64,000 nt of DNA from Ruegeria sp. HKCCD7303 (GCF_013111185.1 NZ_WVRE01000006.1:230684-294683); one strand, 5' to 3'; counted from the stretch's first letter, positions 18,462-27,856 are shown. Program-made: numbers and translations. The notes: generated by a model from the letters alone, not told the origin.

Positions 18462-19832
18462 TCAATAGCTGTATTCCGGGAAAATCCGGGTCAGGTCGCC
18501 ATTCCAGTCGCCATTGTAGTGATCCAGCAACTCATCTGCCGGAACCTTACCAGTGTCGATGCTTTCCTTGAGCGCGTTCAGGAAATGTGTCTCATCCGGG
18601 ACCAGCCCCCCAGCACCGGCGCGCGCGCGGGCCTTCAACCCGGCCTCAGAGATCGCAACAACCTCGCGCGCCAGATCGTGCATTTTGATGTCACCGACCT
18701 GCGCCTGAAGGCCATTGACTGCAGCTTGCACGCGCAGTTCCTCGCGCGTTTCCGCATCCCAGCCCTTGACCAAATCCCACGCCGCGTCCAGCGCGCCCTG
18801 ATCGTAAGTCAAACCAACCCAGAAGGCGGGCAGCGCACACAAGCGACGCCACGGGCCACCATCCGCCCCGCGCATCTCCATGTATTTCTTGATCCGTGCT
18901 TCGGGGAAGGCCGTGGTCAGGTGATCGGCCCAATCGCTGAGGGTCGGTGTTTCACCCGGCAGAGCAGGCAATTCCCCTTTGAGGAAGTCGCGGAACGACA
19001 TACCTAGCGCGTTGATATACTGGCCGTCGCGATAGACAAAATACATCGGTACATCCAGCGCATATTGTACGTACCGTTCGAACCCAAAGCCGTCTTCGAA
19101 CACAAAAGGCAGCATACCCGTCCGGGCGTCGTCCAGATGCCGCCAGATATGGCTGCGCCAGCTTTTCTGGCCATTGGGCTTGCCTTCAAAGAAAGGCGAA
19201 TTGGCAAACAAGGCGGTCGCCACAGGTTGCAGCGCAAGTGCAACGCGCAGTTTCTGCACCATGTCGGCCTCGGACCCGAAGTCGATATTGACCTGAACCG
19301 TGCAAGTGCGCCGCATCATGGCGCGGCCCATGGTGCCGACCTTTTCCATATAGTCGTTCATCAACCGATAACGCCCTTTCGGCATCAACGGCATTTCCTC
19401 GTGGGTCCATATCGGGGCCGCGCCCAGACCAATGAAACCAACGCCGATCTCGTCGGCGATGTCCTTCACCTCACGCAGGTGGGTGTTTACCTCATCGCAG
19501 GTCTCGTGGATCGTCTCAAGCGGGGCACCGGAAAGCTCCAGCGCGCCACCGGGTTCCAGGCTGACATTTGCACCGTCTTTTTCAAGACCGATCAGCTTGT
19601 CGCCTTCGCGCACTTCGCCCCAGCCATGGCGATCCCGCAGACCTTCCAGCACGGCCACAATCGAGCGTTTGCCTTCAAACGGCAGCGGCTTCAGCGTGTC
19701 TTTGCAATAGCCGAACTTTTCATGCTCGGTGCCGATGCGCCAGTCTTCTTTGGGCTTGCAGCCTGATTCCAGATACTCGGCCAGTTGCTCATGGCGTTCG
19801 ATCGGACCGCCGCCGGACTGAGGGATGGACAT
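18462..19832 (-). CDS. gshA: Glutamate-cysteine ligase, plant/proteobacterial type
   Basis: 456 residues from ATG at 19832 (MSIPQSGGGPIERHEQL), the usual start and length in Rhodobacteraceae; the frame is open a further 23 codons but they are not conserved-looking. It makes gamma-glutamylcysteine, the first step of glutathione synthesis. WRIGTEHEKFGY, EPGGALELSGAP and MRRTCTVQVNIDFGSE are hallmark segments of the plant-type (GCS2-unlike) family. It lies downstream of rsmE and two unknown genes on the same strand. Confidence 0.95.
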   Translation of the reverse strand: MSIPQSGGGPIERHEQLAEYLESGCKPKEDWRIGTEHEKFGYCKDTLKPLPFEGKRSIVAVLEGLRDRHGWGEVREGDKLIGLEKDGANVSLEPGGALELSGAPLETIHETCDEVNTHLREVKDIADEIGVGFIGLGAAPIWTHEEMPLMPKGRYRLMNDYMEKVGTMGRAMMRRTCTVQVNIDFGSEADMVQKLRVALALQPVATALFANSPFFEGKPNGQKSWRSHIWRHLDDARTGMLPFVFEDGFGFERYVQYALDVPMYFVYRDGQYINALGMSFRDFLKGELPALPGETPTLSDWADHLTTAFPEARIKKYMEMRGADGGPWRRLCALPAFWVGLTYDQGALDAAWDLVKGWDAETREELRVQAAVNGLQAQVGDIKMHDLAREVVAISEAGLKARARAGAGGLVPDETHFLNALKESIDTGKVPADELLDHYNGDWNGDLTRIFPEYSY

Positions 19833-19897
19833 GAACCGTGCTCCGATCCTGATGTGTCTGTCTTGAAGGTCAGTCGTGGTCGTAAATGACGCCAGTG

Positions 19898-20425
19898 TCA
19901 ATGCAACCGCAAATGTGCCGGGCGCGATGGGGTGCGTTCCCAGATGACGACGGGATGTCGTGATTTACCGTTGAGTTCCGACAGCATCTGTTCGGTTTTC
20001 AACCCAGGCAGGCTAGAGAACACATCAAACAAAGCCTCTGCCCCTTCTGCATTCACAGGAATGTGAAGCGCCGGTTGTCCCGACTGATCCAAAACCCAAT
20101 GCGCCGGGCTTGAGGTCGGGTCGAGCGCAAGCCGTTCAATCTCGCGAGTCGCCACGATGCCGCCATCCAAAGGACCCAGATAGGTGATCTGACCTTCATC
20201 CACGGTCACCACACCCTGCCCACCTGCGCCGGTTCTGAATCGGGCGCGTTGTATGCCAATGACCGCCAATGCCACAGACACCAAGATCAGGAACCAGCCC
20301 AACCATGCCAACAACCCACCCGGCCCGCTGACCCAGCTGAGGCCGAGGATTAGGACAAAGAAAGCAACCAAAACTTCGCGCCAGCGCCACAGCGCCAGTT
20401 TTGCCTCGGGTCGGATGAAACTCAT
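19898..20425 (-). CDS. Unknown membrane protein with two N-terminal helices
   Basis: 175 residues. Residues 15-35 and 38-60 are hydrophobic helices separated by a PGG turn, followed by a soluble domain of about 110 residues (VVTVDEGQITYLGPLDGGIVA...). The ATG overlaps the stop of the upstream gene (ATGA), so translation is probably coupled. Proteins like this look conserved among roseobacters next to gshA or rsmE, but I cannot name a function. Confidence 0.7.
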   Translation of the reverse strand: MSFIRPEAKLALWRWREVLVAFFVLILGLSWVSGPGGLLAWLGWFLILVSVALAVIGIQRARFRTGAGGQGVVTVDEGQITYLGPLDGGIVATREIERLALDPTSSPAHWVLDQSGQPALHIPVNAEGAEALFDVFSSLPGLKTEQMLSELNGKSRHPVVIWERTPSRPAHLRLH

Positions 20426-21231
20426 CTGTACTCTCCAACAGAAACGCCCGAATACGGTGCCTGTATTGCTTCAAACTGCATGGACGTGAAATCGTGCACC
20501 AGTTGACGATTTTCAATCCCACCCGCATCGGCCAACTGCGTCTGCCACAACTTTCCGTTTTCCGCCCATTGCAACAAGTCGCCAAAACGGTCCGCCCATT
20601 CCCATCCTGAGCAACATATTGCCGGCCCGTCGTGAGGTGGCAACAAGGCATACTGACTGGAAATATGTGCGCGGTTATTTTCTCCAATCGTGAATGTTTG
20701 CCTCAGACTCCAGTTTTCGACCAGGTCCAGCCTCAGTTCTATTTCATACTTTTCGCCGCCCGCACGGACCCAACCCCTTTGCTGCAGGCGAGATGAGACG
20801 AGATCTCCCATGTGAAAACCGTCGGTCGAATTTGGGAAGCTGTCGGCCTCGGCTGCTCTCAGGCCGTCGGGCAGGTCTTCAGGAGGCGTTGCGCCGTTCA
20901 GCCAAAGCCTGCCGTCCGCAGTGAAAGCGCCACCGCCGAACCAGCTGTCGGATTGGGGCCAGTACGCGATCGCCGTAAGCCAGGGCGCTTTGGAAACGGC
21001 CGTCCAGCAGCGACCACCTTTGCACGCGAAATAGACCAGATGTCGGCCTGACGGGGAAAGATCGCATCTGTGTTCGTGGATTCGGGCCCCAAGCCATTGC
21101 CCAAGCCTTACAGTGCCGACGCTGCGGTCCCACATCAATACAGCAACTTGGTCGGTCGGACCTCGACGCAAAACAATTGCTTGATCTGACCCCAAAGCCG
21201 TTAAAACGTGCAGCCGGGGCGGTGGTGTCAC
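20422..21231 (-). CDS. Unknown protein, coupled to rsmE
   Basis: 269 residues from the GTG at 21231, which overlaps the rsmE stop as GTGA. No signal peptide or membrane helix. The sequence is Trp-rich (about a dozen Trp) and has beta-propeller-like pieces such as HRCDLSPSGRHLVYFACKG and FTADGRLWLNG. No family recognised. It sits in a four-gene run rsmE - this gene - 175-residue membrane protein - gshA. Confidence 0.7.
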   Translation of the reverse strand: MTPPPRLHVLTALGSDQAIVLRRGPTDQVAVLMWDRSVGTVRLGQWLGARIHEHRCDLSPSGRHLVYFACKGGRCWTAVSKAPWLTAIAYWPQSDSWFGGGAFTADGRLWLNGATPPEDLPDGLRAAEADSFPNSTDGFHMGDLVSSRLQQRGWVRAGGEKYEIELRLDLVENWSLRQTFTIGENNRAHISSQYALLPPHDGPAICCSGWEWADRFGDLLQWAENGKLWQTQLADAGGIENRQLVHDFTSMQFEAIQAPYSGVSVGEYR

Positions 21232-21953
21232 GCCCAATCCCCCAGTGCCTGCTGCCACATCGTCAACGCCGCCACAGCCGCCGTATCCGCCCGCAGGATG
21301 CGCGGGCCAAGGCTGACCACATGCGCATATGGCAGAGCTGACAGTCGGGCGCGTTCTTTCTCAGAAAAGCCACCTTCGGGGCCGACGAGAATCGCCCATG
21401 GCCGTCCTTTTTCATTGGCGGCCAATCGCAGGGCTGAGCCGACCTCGGCCTCGTTGCAGAACATCAGCTGACGGTCTTTGGGCCAACTGTCCAAGACACG
21501 ATCCAGCCGCTGCAGATCGGTAACTTCGGGCACGAAGGTGCCGCCGCATTGTTCCGCGGCCTCGACCGCATGGGCCTGCAAGCGATCCTGACGGATGCGT
21601 TCGGAATTGGTAAACTCGGTCTGTACCGGCAGGATGCGAGCCGCGCCCATTTCGGCAGCTTTTTCAACGATAAAATCGGTGCGGGCTTTTTTGATAGGTG
21701 CAAACAGAAACCACAAATCGGGCGGCAATTGCAAAGGTTTGGTCTGCGTGGTGCAGCTCAGTACGCCGCCACGTTTCCCGGCTTCGACCACTTCAGCCAG
21801 CCATTCGCCATCCTTGCCATTGAACAAGGCTACGGCCCCACCAACCGTCAGTCGCATCACACCAAACAGATAATGCGCCTGGTCGCGCGTCAAAGGAACC
21901 GATTGCCCCTGACCCAAGGGCTGCTCTACATACAGTCTGATCTTCGCACTCAT
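21228..21953 (-). CDS. rsmE: 16S rRNA m3U1498 methyltransferase
   Basis: 241 residues. N-terminal PUA-like domain (HYLFGVMRLTVGGAVALFNGKDGEW) and a C-terminal SPOUT knot with ILVGPEGGFSEKE and SLGPRILRADTAAVAAL, both diagnostic of RsmE. It methylates U1498 in the decoding site with S-adenosylmethionine. Its start codon is only 12 bases from the divergent ubiA start. Confidence 0.95.
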   Translation of the reverse strand: MSAKIRLYVEQPLGQGQSVPLTRDQAHYLFGVMRLTVGGAVALFNGKDGEWLAEVVEAGKRGGVLSCTTQTKPLQLPPDLWFLFAPIKKARTDFIVEKAAEMGAARILPVQTEFTNSERIRQDRLQAHAVEAAEQCGGTFVPEVTDLQRLDRVLDSWPKDRQLMFCNEAEVGSALRLAANEKGRPWAILVGPEGGFSEKERARLSALPYAHVVSLGPRILRADTAAVAALTMWQQALGDWA

Positions 21954-21965
21954 GAGACCTTACAT

Positions 21966-22928
21966 ATGCAAGGCAATGCCCCAACACCAGACGGTCAAGT
22001 CGCCGATGCTGTCACCGGCAACTGGGTCGATACCTATGCGCCAGCCTTCACCCGCCCTTATCTGCGCCTCAGCCGCGCGGACCGGCCCATTGGAACATGG
22101 CTGTTGCTGATTCCATGCTGGTGGGGCTTGGCCTTGGCCATCCTGCATGACGGCCAGCCCCGATGGGAAGATCTGTGGATCGCCATTGGCTGCGCATTTG
22201 GCGCTTTTCTGATGCGGGGGGCGGGGTGCACCTGGAACGACATCACAGACCGGGACTTCGACGGGCAGGTTGAACGCACACGTTCACGCCCGATTCCCTC
22301 GGGTCAGGTCAGCGTCCGACAGGCAGCGGCCTGGATGATCCTGCAATGCCTGCTGGCACTTGGCATTCTGCTCAGCTTCAATCAAGCGGCCATAGCGATG
22401 GGCGTACTGTCCTTGCTGCCGGTGACAATTTACCCTTACGCCAAACGGTTCACATGGTGGCCGCAAGTGTTTCTGGGCCTGGCCTTCAACTGGGGCGCGC
22501 TTCTGGCCTGGGCGGCGCATAGCGGCTCAGTCGGGTGGCCTGCAATTTCGCTATATCTGGCGGGGATCGCGTGGACTCTGTTCTATGATACGATCTACGC
22601 CCATCAAGACGCCGAGGATGACGAGTTGGTGGGGATCAAATCCACAGCACGCCTGTTTGGCGAAGACACGGCGAAGTGGCTGAAGTACTTTCTGGTGGCA
22701 ACCGTTTCATTTATGGGATTGGCCATCATCGATGCAGGCGTGCCGGATGCTTCGATTCTGGTGCTGGTTGTTGCGCTTTGCGGTCCCTGGGCAATGGGCT
22801 GGCATATGATGTGGCAGCTGCGCGGTCTGGATCTGGAAGATAACGCCAAGCTGCTGCAATTGTTCCGGGTCAACCGCGACACCGGCTTGATTCCGCTGAT
22901 CTTCCTTTGCGTCGCCTTGCTGCTCTGA
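21966..22928 (+). CDS. ubiA: 4-hydroxybenzoate polyprenyltransferase
   Basis: 320 residues from ATG at 21966; the preceding 139 in-frame codons are antisense to rsmE. The first Asp-rich motif NDITDRDFDGQVERTRSRP and the second, DTIYAHQDAEDD, bind magnesium-diphosphate of the polyprenyl donor. About eight membrane helices. It joins the isoprenoid tail to 4-hydroxybenzoate in ubiquinone synthesis in the inner membrane. COQ9 at 4790 acts later in the same pathway. Confidence 0.95.
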   Translation: MQGNAPTPDGQVADAVTGNWVDTYAPAFTRPYLRLSRADRPIGTWLLLIPCWWGLALAILHDGQPRWEDLWIAIGCAFGAFLMRGAGCTWNDITDRDFDGQVERTRSRPIPSGQVSVRQAAAWMILQCLLALGILLSFNQAAIAMGVLSLLPVTIYPYAKRFTWWPQVFLGLAFNWGALLAWAAHSGSVGWPAISLYLAGIAWTLFYDTIYAHQDAEDDELVGIKSTARLFGEDTAKWLKYFLVATVSFMGLAIIDAGVPDASILVLVVALCGPWAMGWHMMWQLRGLDLEDNAKLLQLFRVNRDTGLIPLIFLCVALLL

Positions 22929-22992
22929 TTGCACCTGTCGAATGAGGGCTGTAAAGATCGGCCCAAACGCCTGAGGAGTGCCAAACCCAAGC

Positions 22993-24918
22993 ATGCGTCT
23001 GCCGTATTTTATCGCTGTTTCACTGATCTTTCTGGTCTCAGCCGGGCTGTCTCTGTTGGCGGCCAGCTATGCCGTCACAAAAATCGAAGAGACATCTGAA
23101 TTCGCCGTAAGGCGGTCACTGGACCTCAAAGGTCATGACTGGGCCGAGGTTGAATCCGACGGTTTGCGCGTTATCCTGACCGGCACCGCACCAGATGAGG
23201 CCACACGGTTCAACGCGTTGACTGTGGCCGGGACCGAAGTCGACACATCCCGCGTGATCGACGAAATGGAGGTCGAGGCCACCTCGGCGCTGGCCCCACC
23301 CCGCTTCTCGGCGGAAATCCTGCGCAATGACGGCGGCATCTCGATCATCGGTCTGATCCCCGCCAGTGAGGACAGGGCGAGCCTGATTGACCGGCTGCGC
23401 AACCTGGATCGGAGCGTTGCAGTGTCGGATCTGATGGAAACGGCAGATTATCCCAAGCCCGATGGCTGGGATGCCGCAATATCTTACGCCATCGAAGCAT
23501 TGGCGCGGTTGCCTCGTGCAAAAGTTTCCGCCAGCTCTGGCTTGGTCAAGATCACCGCGATTGCGGACAGCCAAGAGGAAAAACAACGGCTTGAACAGGA
23601 TCTGACGCGCGCCGCGCCGCCCAGTTTGCGCATCGGCTTGGCAATCTCGGCCCCTCGCCCCGTCATCACACCCTTCACACTGCGCTACCTGATAAATGAT
23701 GAAGGCGGGCAGTTTGACGCCTGTTCCGCCCAGGATGAAAAGGCGCGCGACCGCATCGTGGCCGCCGCGCGCGAGGCGGGCTTGCAAGGCACCTATTCTT
23801 GCACCATCGGTCTGGGAGAACCCTCACCCCGCTGGCCCGAAGCCGCCGAACAGAGCATTCAGGCTCTGTCCGAAATCGGCAAGGGCACCGTGACGCTGTC
23901 TGACGCGGACATCACGCTGGTCGCGGCGCAAGGCACAAACCCTGCCCTTTTTGATCGGGTGGTGGGTGAGCTTGAAACTGCCTTGCCGCCGGTCTTTGCA
24001 CTGCACGCCGTGTTGCCGGAACCCGAGACTACGGATGCTTCAGGCCCGGTTGAGTTTTCCGCAACCCGCAGCCCTGAGGGCTTGGTACAACTGCGGGGAC
24101 GCCTGGGCGATGAGACCCTGCGGGACATGGTCGACAGCTATGCCCGTGCCGCATTTGGCTCTAATCAAGTTTATACCGCCACACGCATTGTGTCCGATCT
24201 TCCCGCAGATTGGCCTGTGCGTGTTCTGGCCGGGCTCGAAGCGTTGGCGCAGCTGCATAACGGGGCATTGACCGTGACACCTGAAATGGTCGAACTGAGC
24301 GGGATCAGCCACGAAGAAGACGCCAAGGCCCGCATCGCAAGGCAGTTGTCGGACAAGCTGGGTGAGGGGCAGGAATTCACCCTGATGATCACTTATCAGC
24401 CTCCACCAGAGCCTGAAGATGCCCTGCCCGACCCGGAAGTCTGCGAACAACAGATTGCTGAAGTTCAGGCTTCTCGCAAAATCGCGTTCGAACCCGGATC
24501 AACCACGATTGCTTCAGATTCGCGCGACACGGTGAACCAGATTGCCGATATCTTGCGGGACTGCGGACCGATCCGCCTTGAGATTCAGGGCCACACCGAC
24601 AGCCAGGGCCGCGAAGAGATGAACCAGCAGCTCAGCCAGGCACGCGCGCAGTCGATTCTGAACGAGTTGCGCGGACGGCGCATTCCCACCAGCAGCTACA
24701 CCGCCGTGGGATATGGCGAAACGCAGCCCATCGCTGATAACGACACCGAGGAAGGTCGGGAAGAAAACCGCCGAATTGAATTTCGTCTGATCCGTCCCGA
24801 ACCTGTTGAAACCGGCGAAACAGGTCTCGAAGCGCTTGAGACTGAGACAGAATCCGACACGCCCGAGACAGACCAGACTGACACAACCGCATCAGATGCG
24901 GATGCGGAGGACCAGTAA
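22993..24918 (+). CDS. OmpA-family protein with long periplasmic BON-like region
   Basis: 641 residues from ATG at 22993 (a GTG at 22978 is the alternative). One N-terminal membrane anchor (residues 5-25) is followed by repeated alpha/beta units of about 70 residues that resemble BON domains (for example VIDEMEVEATSALAPPRFSAE). The last 160 residues contain an OmpA peptidoglycan-binding domain: AFEPGSTTIASDS, IQGHTDSQG and RAQSILNELRGR. The tail is Thr/Asp/Glu-rich. Likely links the inner membrane to the cell wall. The next gene starts two bases after its stop. Confidence 0.85.
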   Translation: MRLPYFIAVSLIFLVSAGLSLLAASYAVTKIEETSEFAVRRSLDLKGHDWAEVESDGLRVILTGTAPDEATRFNALTVAGTEVDTSRVIDEMEVEATSALAPPRFSAEILRNDGGISIIGLIPASEDRASLIDRLRNLDRSVAVSDLMETADYPKPDGWDAAISYAIEALARLPRAKVSASSGLVKITAIADSQEEKQRLEQDLTRAAPPSLRIGLAISAPRPVITPFTLRYLINDEGGQFDACSAQDEKARDRIVAAAREAGLQGTYSCTIGLGEPSPRWPEAAEQSIQALSEIGKGTVTLSDADITLVAAQGTNPALFDRVVGELETALPPVFALHAVLPEPETTDASGPVEFSATRSPEGLVQLRGRLGDETLRDMVDSYARAAFGSNQVYTATRIVSDLPADWPVRVLAGLEALAQLHNGALTVTPEMVELSGISHEEDAKARIARQLSDKLGEGQEFTLMITYQPPPEPEDALPDPEVCEQQIAEVQASRKIAFEPGSTTIASDSRDTVNQIADILRDCGPIRLEIQGHTDSQGREEMNQQLSQARAQSILNELRGRRIPTSSYTAVGYGETQPIADNDTEEGREENRRIEFRLIRPEPVETGETGLEALETETESDTPETDQTDTTASDADAEDQ

Positions 24919-24919
24919 G

Positions 24920-25240
24920 TTGAACAGAACCGAATTCATCATCGCCACGGCCATCATTCTGTTTGCGGCCTTCTGCATGGGATGGTTTGCCAACTGGTTG
25001 GCTCACCGCCTGTCCCGCGTACGCCAAAGCGACGTTGCTGATCTGGACCGGATGAGCCAGGAGTTGCACGAGGCCGAAGAAACCCGTGATCAGGCCATCA
25101 CTTATCTGCAACAGCGCGAAGCCGAGTTGACCAACCAACTGACGCAGACCGAAGCTGAGCTGGCCGCCGCGATGGACGGCCTGCGTGCCGCGCGGCAAGA
25201 GGCCGAAGAATTACGCGGGCGGATTAACAACGCCGACTGA
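24920..25240 (+). CDS. Small membrane protein with coiled coil
   Basis: 106 residues from the TTG at 24920, which has GGAGG nine bases upstream inside the end of the OmpA-family gene; no ATG fits. One membrane helix (residues 6-28, IIATAIILFAAFCMGWFANWL) is followed by about 75 residues of heptad-patterned Glu/Gln/Leu/Arg coiled coil. Placement directly after the OmpA-family gene suggests they act together at the envelope. No family name. Confidence 0.75.
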   Translation: MNRTEFIIATAIILFAAFCMGWFANWLAHRLSRVRQSDVADLDRMSQELHEAEETRDQAITYLQQREAELTNQLTQTEAELAAAMDGLRAARQEAEELRGRINNAD

Positions 25241-25261
25241 CGCGCCTCTCACGTGGGCGGA

Positions 25262-26470
25262 TTACAAAACCTGCGCAAGATCGGCGATCAGGTCCTCTGG
25301 GTCTTCAAGGCCAACCGACAACCTGAACACGCCGTCCCCTGCATAGTCCCGATAGCTTTCCAGCTGCGCCCCTTCCAGACGGAAAGAGGTCTGCATCAAC
25401 GCGTCCGTGCCCATCCAGAAAATCAGACTGCGATGGTGGCCCAGCGACACGGCATAGTGAATGATTTTCAGTTTATCGATCATCTGCTGGGCCAGTGCTT
25501 CTCCGGTCGCGTTGTCGCCCACCTGAAAGGTGATCATGCCGGATGTGTTTCGCATCTGCCGTTGCGCCAATTCGTATTGCGGGTGTGATTTCAGACCCGG
25601 ATACACGACTTTGGTGACGGCCCCACGTGTTTCAAGCCATTCGGCAACCTCCATGGCACCCGCCTGATGTGCCTGCATTCGAAGCGGCAAAGTGGCCATA
25701 CCCCGGGCAATCATCCACGCGTTGAAAGGTGACATGATGCTGCCGTGATGAATGGCGGACTCGTTACGAATCTTCTCAATCAACTCTTTGCGGCCCGCCA
25801 CCGCTCCGCCAATGGCATCACCATGACCGCCTATGAACTTGGTCACGGAGTGCATGATCAGATCGACGCCCAAATCTTTGCTGGGTTGACCCAGCGGAGA
25901 GGCAAAGGTGGCATCACAGGACAACAATGCCCCGGCATCTTGTGCAATGGAGGAAACCGCCGCCAGATCGGTCAGTCGCCCGATTGGGTTAACCGGTGTT
26001 TCCGTATGAATCAGCCGTGTGTTTGGCCTGATTGCCGCTGATACCGCCGCCAGATCAGACATGTTGACCGTGCTGACCTCGATCCCCAAGCGCGGCAGCG
26101 TATCCCGCGCCAGCTCGGCCACGCCCGCATAAGATACGTCAGAGACGATCACGTGATCTCCGGCTGACAGGAACGTCAGGAAAATCGCAGTTGCAGCCGC
26201 CATGCCTGACGCCAGACAGATACAATCCTCGGTGCTTTCAAACGCGCTTATTTTGGCTTCAAGCGTCCGCACGTTGGGGTTGGCCCAACGCCCATAGAGG
26301 TATGGGGCCTCTTCCTCGAGATCATGGGCGGAAAACCCAGCCACCTGGCCGGTGACAAAAGTCGAGGACATATGCAAAGCCGGTGCAGATGCACCGTTGG
26401 TCGGGTCCGGTTCTTCGCCCACATGAATCGCCCGCGTCGCAAGGCCCTTGTTTCTCAATCCGTTGTTCAT
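25262..26470 (-). CDS. PLP-dependent Cys/Met metabolism enzyme (cystathionine gamma-synthase/lyase family)
   Basis: 402 residues. Fold-type I Cys/Met family: YLYGRWANPNVRTLEAKI (phosphate-binding region from the partner subunit), SGMAAATAI, the Asp of SCDATFASP, and Lys211 in HSVTKFIGGHGD as Schiff-base lysine. Family members include cystathionine gamma-synthase, gamma-lyase, methionine gamma-lyase and homocysteine-forming sulfhydrylases; sequence alone does not decide. The leader has a short hairpin (ATCCG/CGGAT) but not a recognisable SAM riboswitch. Confidence 0.85.
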   Translation of the reverse strand: MNNGLRNKGLATRAIHVGEEPDPTNGASAPALHMSSTFVTGQVAGFSAHDLEEEAPYLYGRWANPNVRTLEAKISAFESTEDCICLASGMAAATAIFLTFLSAGDHVIVSDVSYAGVAELARDTLPRLGIEVSTVNMSDLAAVSAAIRPNTRLIHTETPVNPIGRLTDLAAVSSIAQDAGALLSCDATFASPLGQPSKDLGVDLIMHSVTKFIGGHGDAIGGAVAGRKELIEKIRNESAIHHGSIMSPFNAWMIARGMATLPLRMQAHQAGAMEVAEWLETRGAVTKVVYPGLKSHPQYELAQRQMRNTSGMITFQVGDNATGEALAQQMIDKLKIIHYAVSLGHHRSLIFWMGTDALMQTSFRLEGAQLESYRDYAGDGVFRLSVGLEDPEDLIADLAQVL

Positions 26471-26832
26471 GGGGTTGCCCTCTTGATCCGTATGTTCGGA
26501 TTAAGCGCGAGCCCAAACGCCAACGTCTAGAGGGGAAATGTGCCAAGTATAGTTTAAAAACGACCACAACGTTCACCCCGCATTTTATGCTTTGCATCAA
26601 TAGCGGTTCAGTGCGTCTGCCAACATGAAGACTACAACACTGGAGGAAGGATCAGCGGAACAGGCTAATTTGCAGTTCTGAACAAACGATAGGTGAGAGA
26701 CGAATTGATCGGCGTGTTTTGGCCTACACGACCAGTTCGACTTCAACTTCATTAATAAATTCAATAATATGAATTGGTGCGATTTTGCCTGCACATACGT
26801 AAGTCCGCTATCCAACAAAACTGGAGTGAACT
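26471..26832. other. 362-base divergent intergenic region
   Basis: It separates the PLP enzyme gene from a small secreted-protein gene on the other strand. It is noticeably AT-rich, especially 26740-26775, and probably contains both promoters. CTGGAGTGAACT before the ATG at 26833 is the ribosome binding site of the right-hand gene. Short open frames inside have no ribosome binding site or family. Confidence 0.5.
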
Positions 26833-27363
26833 ATGTATCTCAAGCCAATATTGAAGACTGCCGCAACATTAACAGCACTTGCCGCGACATCCGCTTTTGC
26901 CTCTAGCGATGTGATACCGTCCGAGAACGACACCTTTACAAAATGGGGCGAAGAATCTGGTTGGACTATCTTTGTCGATGAAACACGTGGATCATGCTTG
27001 ATTGAGCGCGTGGATGAGAACAACAATGTCGTTCAAATGGGCCTGACTAAAGATCAGGAAATGGGCTATCTTGGTGTCTTCACGCAAAACAACATCGGCT
27101 TGAAAGGTAAGAAGGAAAAAATCTTCTTGTCACTTGACGGAAACGTTTATGAGGCCGAAGCACGCAAGAAAACCAAGCATTTGGCTGAAGGATATACCGG
27201 AGGCTATATCCTGGCGAACAACGCGCAATTCGTTGATGACGTTATGAAAAAATACGAAATGACGGTGTTCCCCGAAAAAGAGTTCGCGTTCACTGTAAGC
27301 CTGGACGGAACGCTGAAGGCCATTGAAGCCGCTCGCACATGTAATTCCGAACAGAGCAGCTAA
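26833..27363 (+). CDS. Small secreted protein of unknown family (paralogue of 60146-60646)
   Basis: 176 residues with a signal peptide (1-24, cleaved after AFA). The mature part begins with KWGEESGWTIFVDETRGSC, then a Gly/Phe beta pattern, a GGYILANNAQFV segment and a C-terminal LKAIEAARTCNSEQ. Two Cys remain, one near each end, and could form a disulfide. The same order of motifs occurs in the protein encoded at 60146-60646 in this window. It resembles invasion-associated-locus-B-like periplasmic proteins in style, but I would not assign it. Codon use is more AT-rich than the neighbours. Confidence 0.8.
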   Translation: MYLKPILKTAATLTALAATSAFASSDVIPSENDTFTKWGEESGWTIFVDETRGSCLIERVDENNNVVQMGLTKDQEMGYLGVFTQNNIGLKGKKEKIFLSLDGNVYEAEARKKTKHLAEGYTGGYILANNAQFVDDVMKKYEMTVFPEKEFAFTVSLDGTLKAIEAARTCNSEQSS

Positions 27364-27409
27364 AGTCTTGTGTTCAACTCCGGCACCTGAACTTGGGTGC
27401 CGGACTTTC

Positions 27410-27853
27410 CTACCACCGGGTTAACGCGTCTTCGTCTTCGTCCTTGGCGGCAACCCAATCTGCACCGGTTCTGGTGATTTCTTTCTTCCAGAACGGGGCG
27501 CGGGATTTCAGGTAATCCATCAGGTATTCAGCCGCCTCGAATGCATCTTTGCGATGCGGCGCGGCCGTGGCCACCATCATGATCCGGTCGCCTGGGGCCA
27601 GGCGACCGTGGCGGTGGATCACCAACACATCGCCCAGTGACCAACGATCCTTTGCTTCCTGGGCAATCTTGGTCAGAGCTCGTTCGGTCATACCCGGATA
27701 GTGTTCGATCTCCATCACATCCAGATCACCGCTTGCAAGATCGCGCACAACACCGGTGAACGTGACGATGGCACCGTTGGCGTCATCCCCTGCAGCAAAG
27801 GCGTTGGCCTCGGCCCCCAGATCGAATGGCTCTTCCTGAACAGCGATCCGCAT
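27410..27853 (-). CDS. moaE: Molybdopterin synthase catalytic subunit
   Basis: 147 residues. GAIVTFTGVVRD and the helix after EIEHYPGMTE, HRHGRLAPGDRIMMVATAAPHR, and the Lys in KSRAPFWKKE that contacts the MoaD thiocarboxylate are all present. With MoaD it inserts two sulfurs into cyclic pyranopterin monophosphate to form molybdopterin. The stop of moaD is three bases upstream of its start. Confidence 0.96.
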   Translation of the reverse strand: MRIAVQEEPFDLGAEANAFAAGDDANGAIVTFTGVVRDLASGDLDVMEIEHYPGMTERALTKIAQEAKDRWSLGDVLVIHRHGRLAPGDRIMMVATAAPHRKDAFEAAEYLMDYLKSRAPFWKKEITRTGADWVAAKDEDEDALTRW

Positions 27854-27856
27854 CGC

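Noticed and set aside
17263..18468. Plus-strand frame of 401 codons over pheS
   Set aside because: Antisense to pheS, with composition typical of a mirror frame and no family match.
26471..26560. Possible SAM riboswitch before the Cys/Met PLP enzyme
   Set aside because: Only a 5-bp hairpin is visible; the expected pseudoknot or four-way junction is not.
26597..26818. 73-codon minus-strand frame in the 26.5-26.8 kb spacer
   Set aside because: No ribosome binding site, no family, and a better explanation as promoter DNA of the neighbouring genes.
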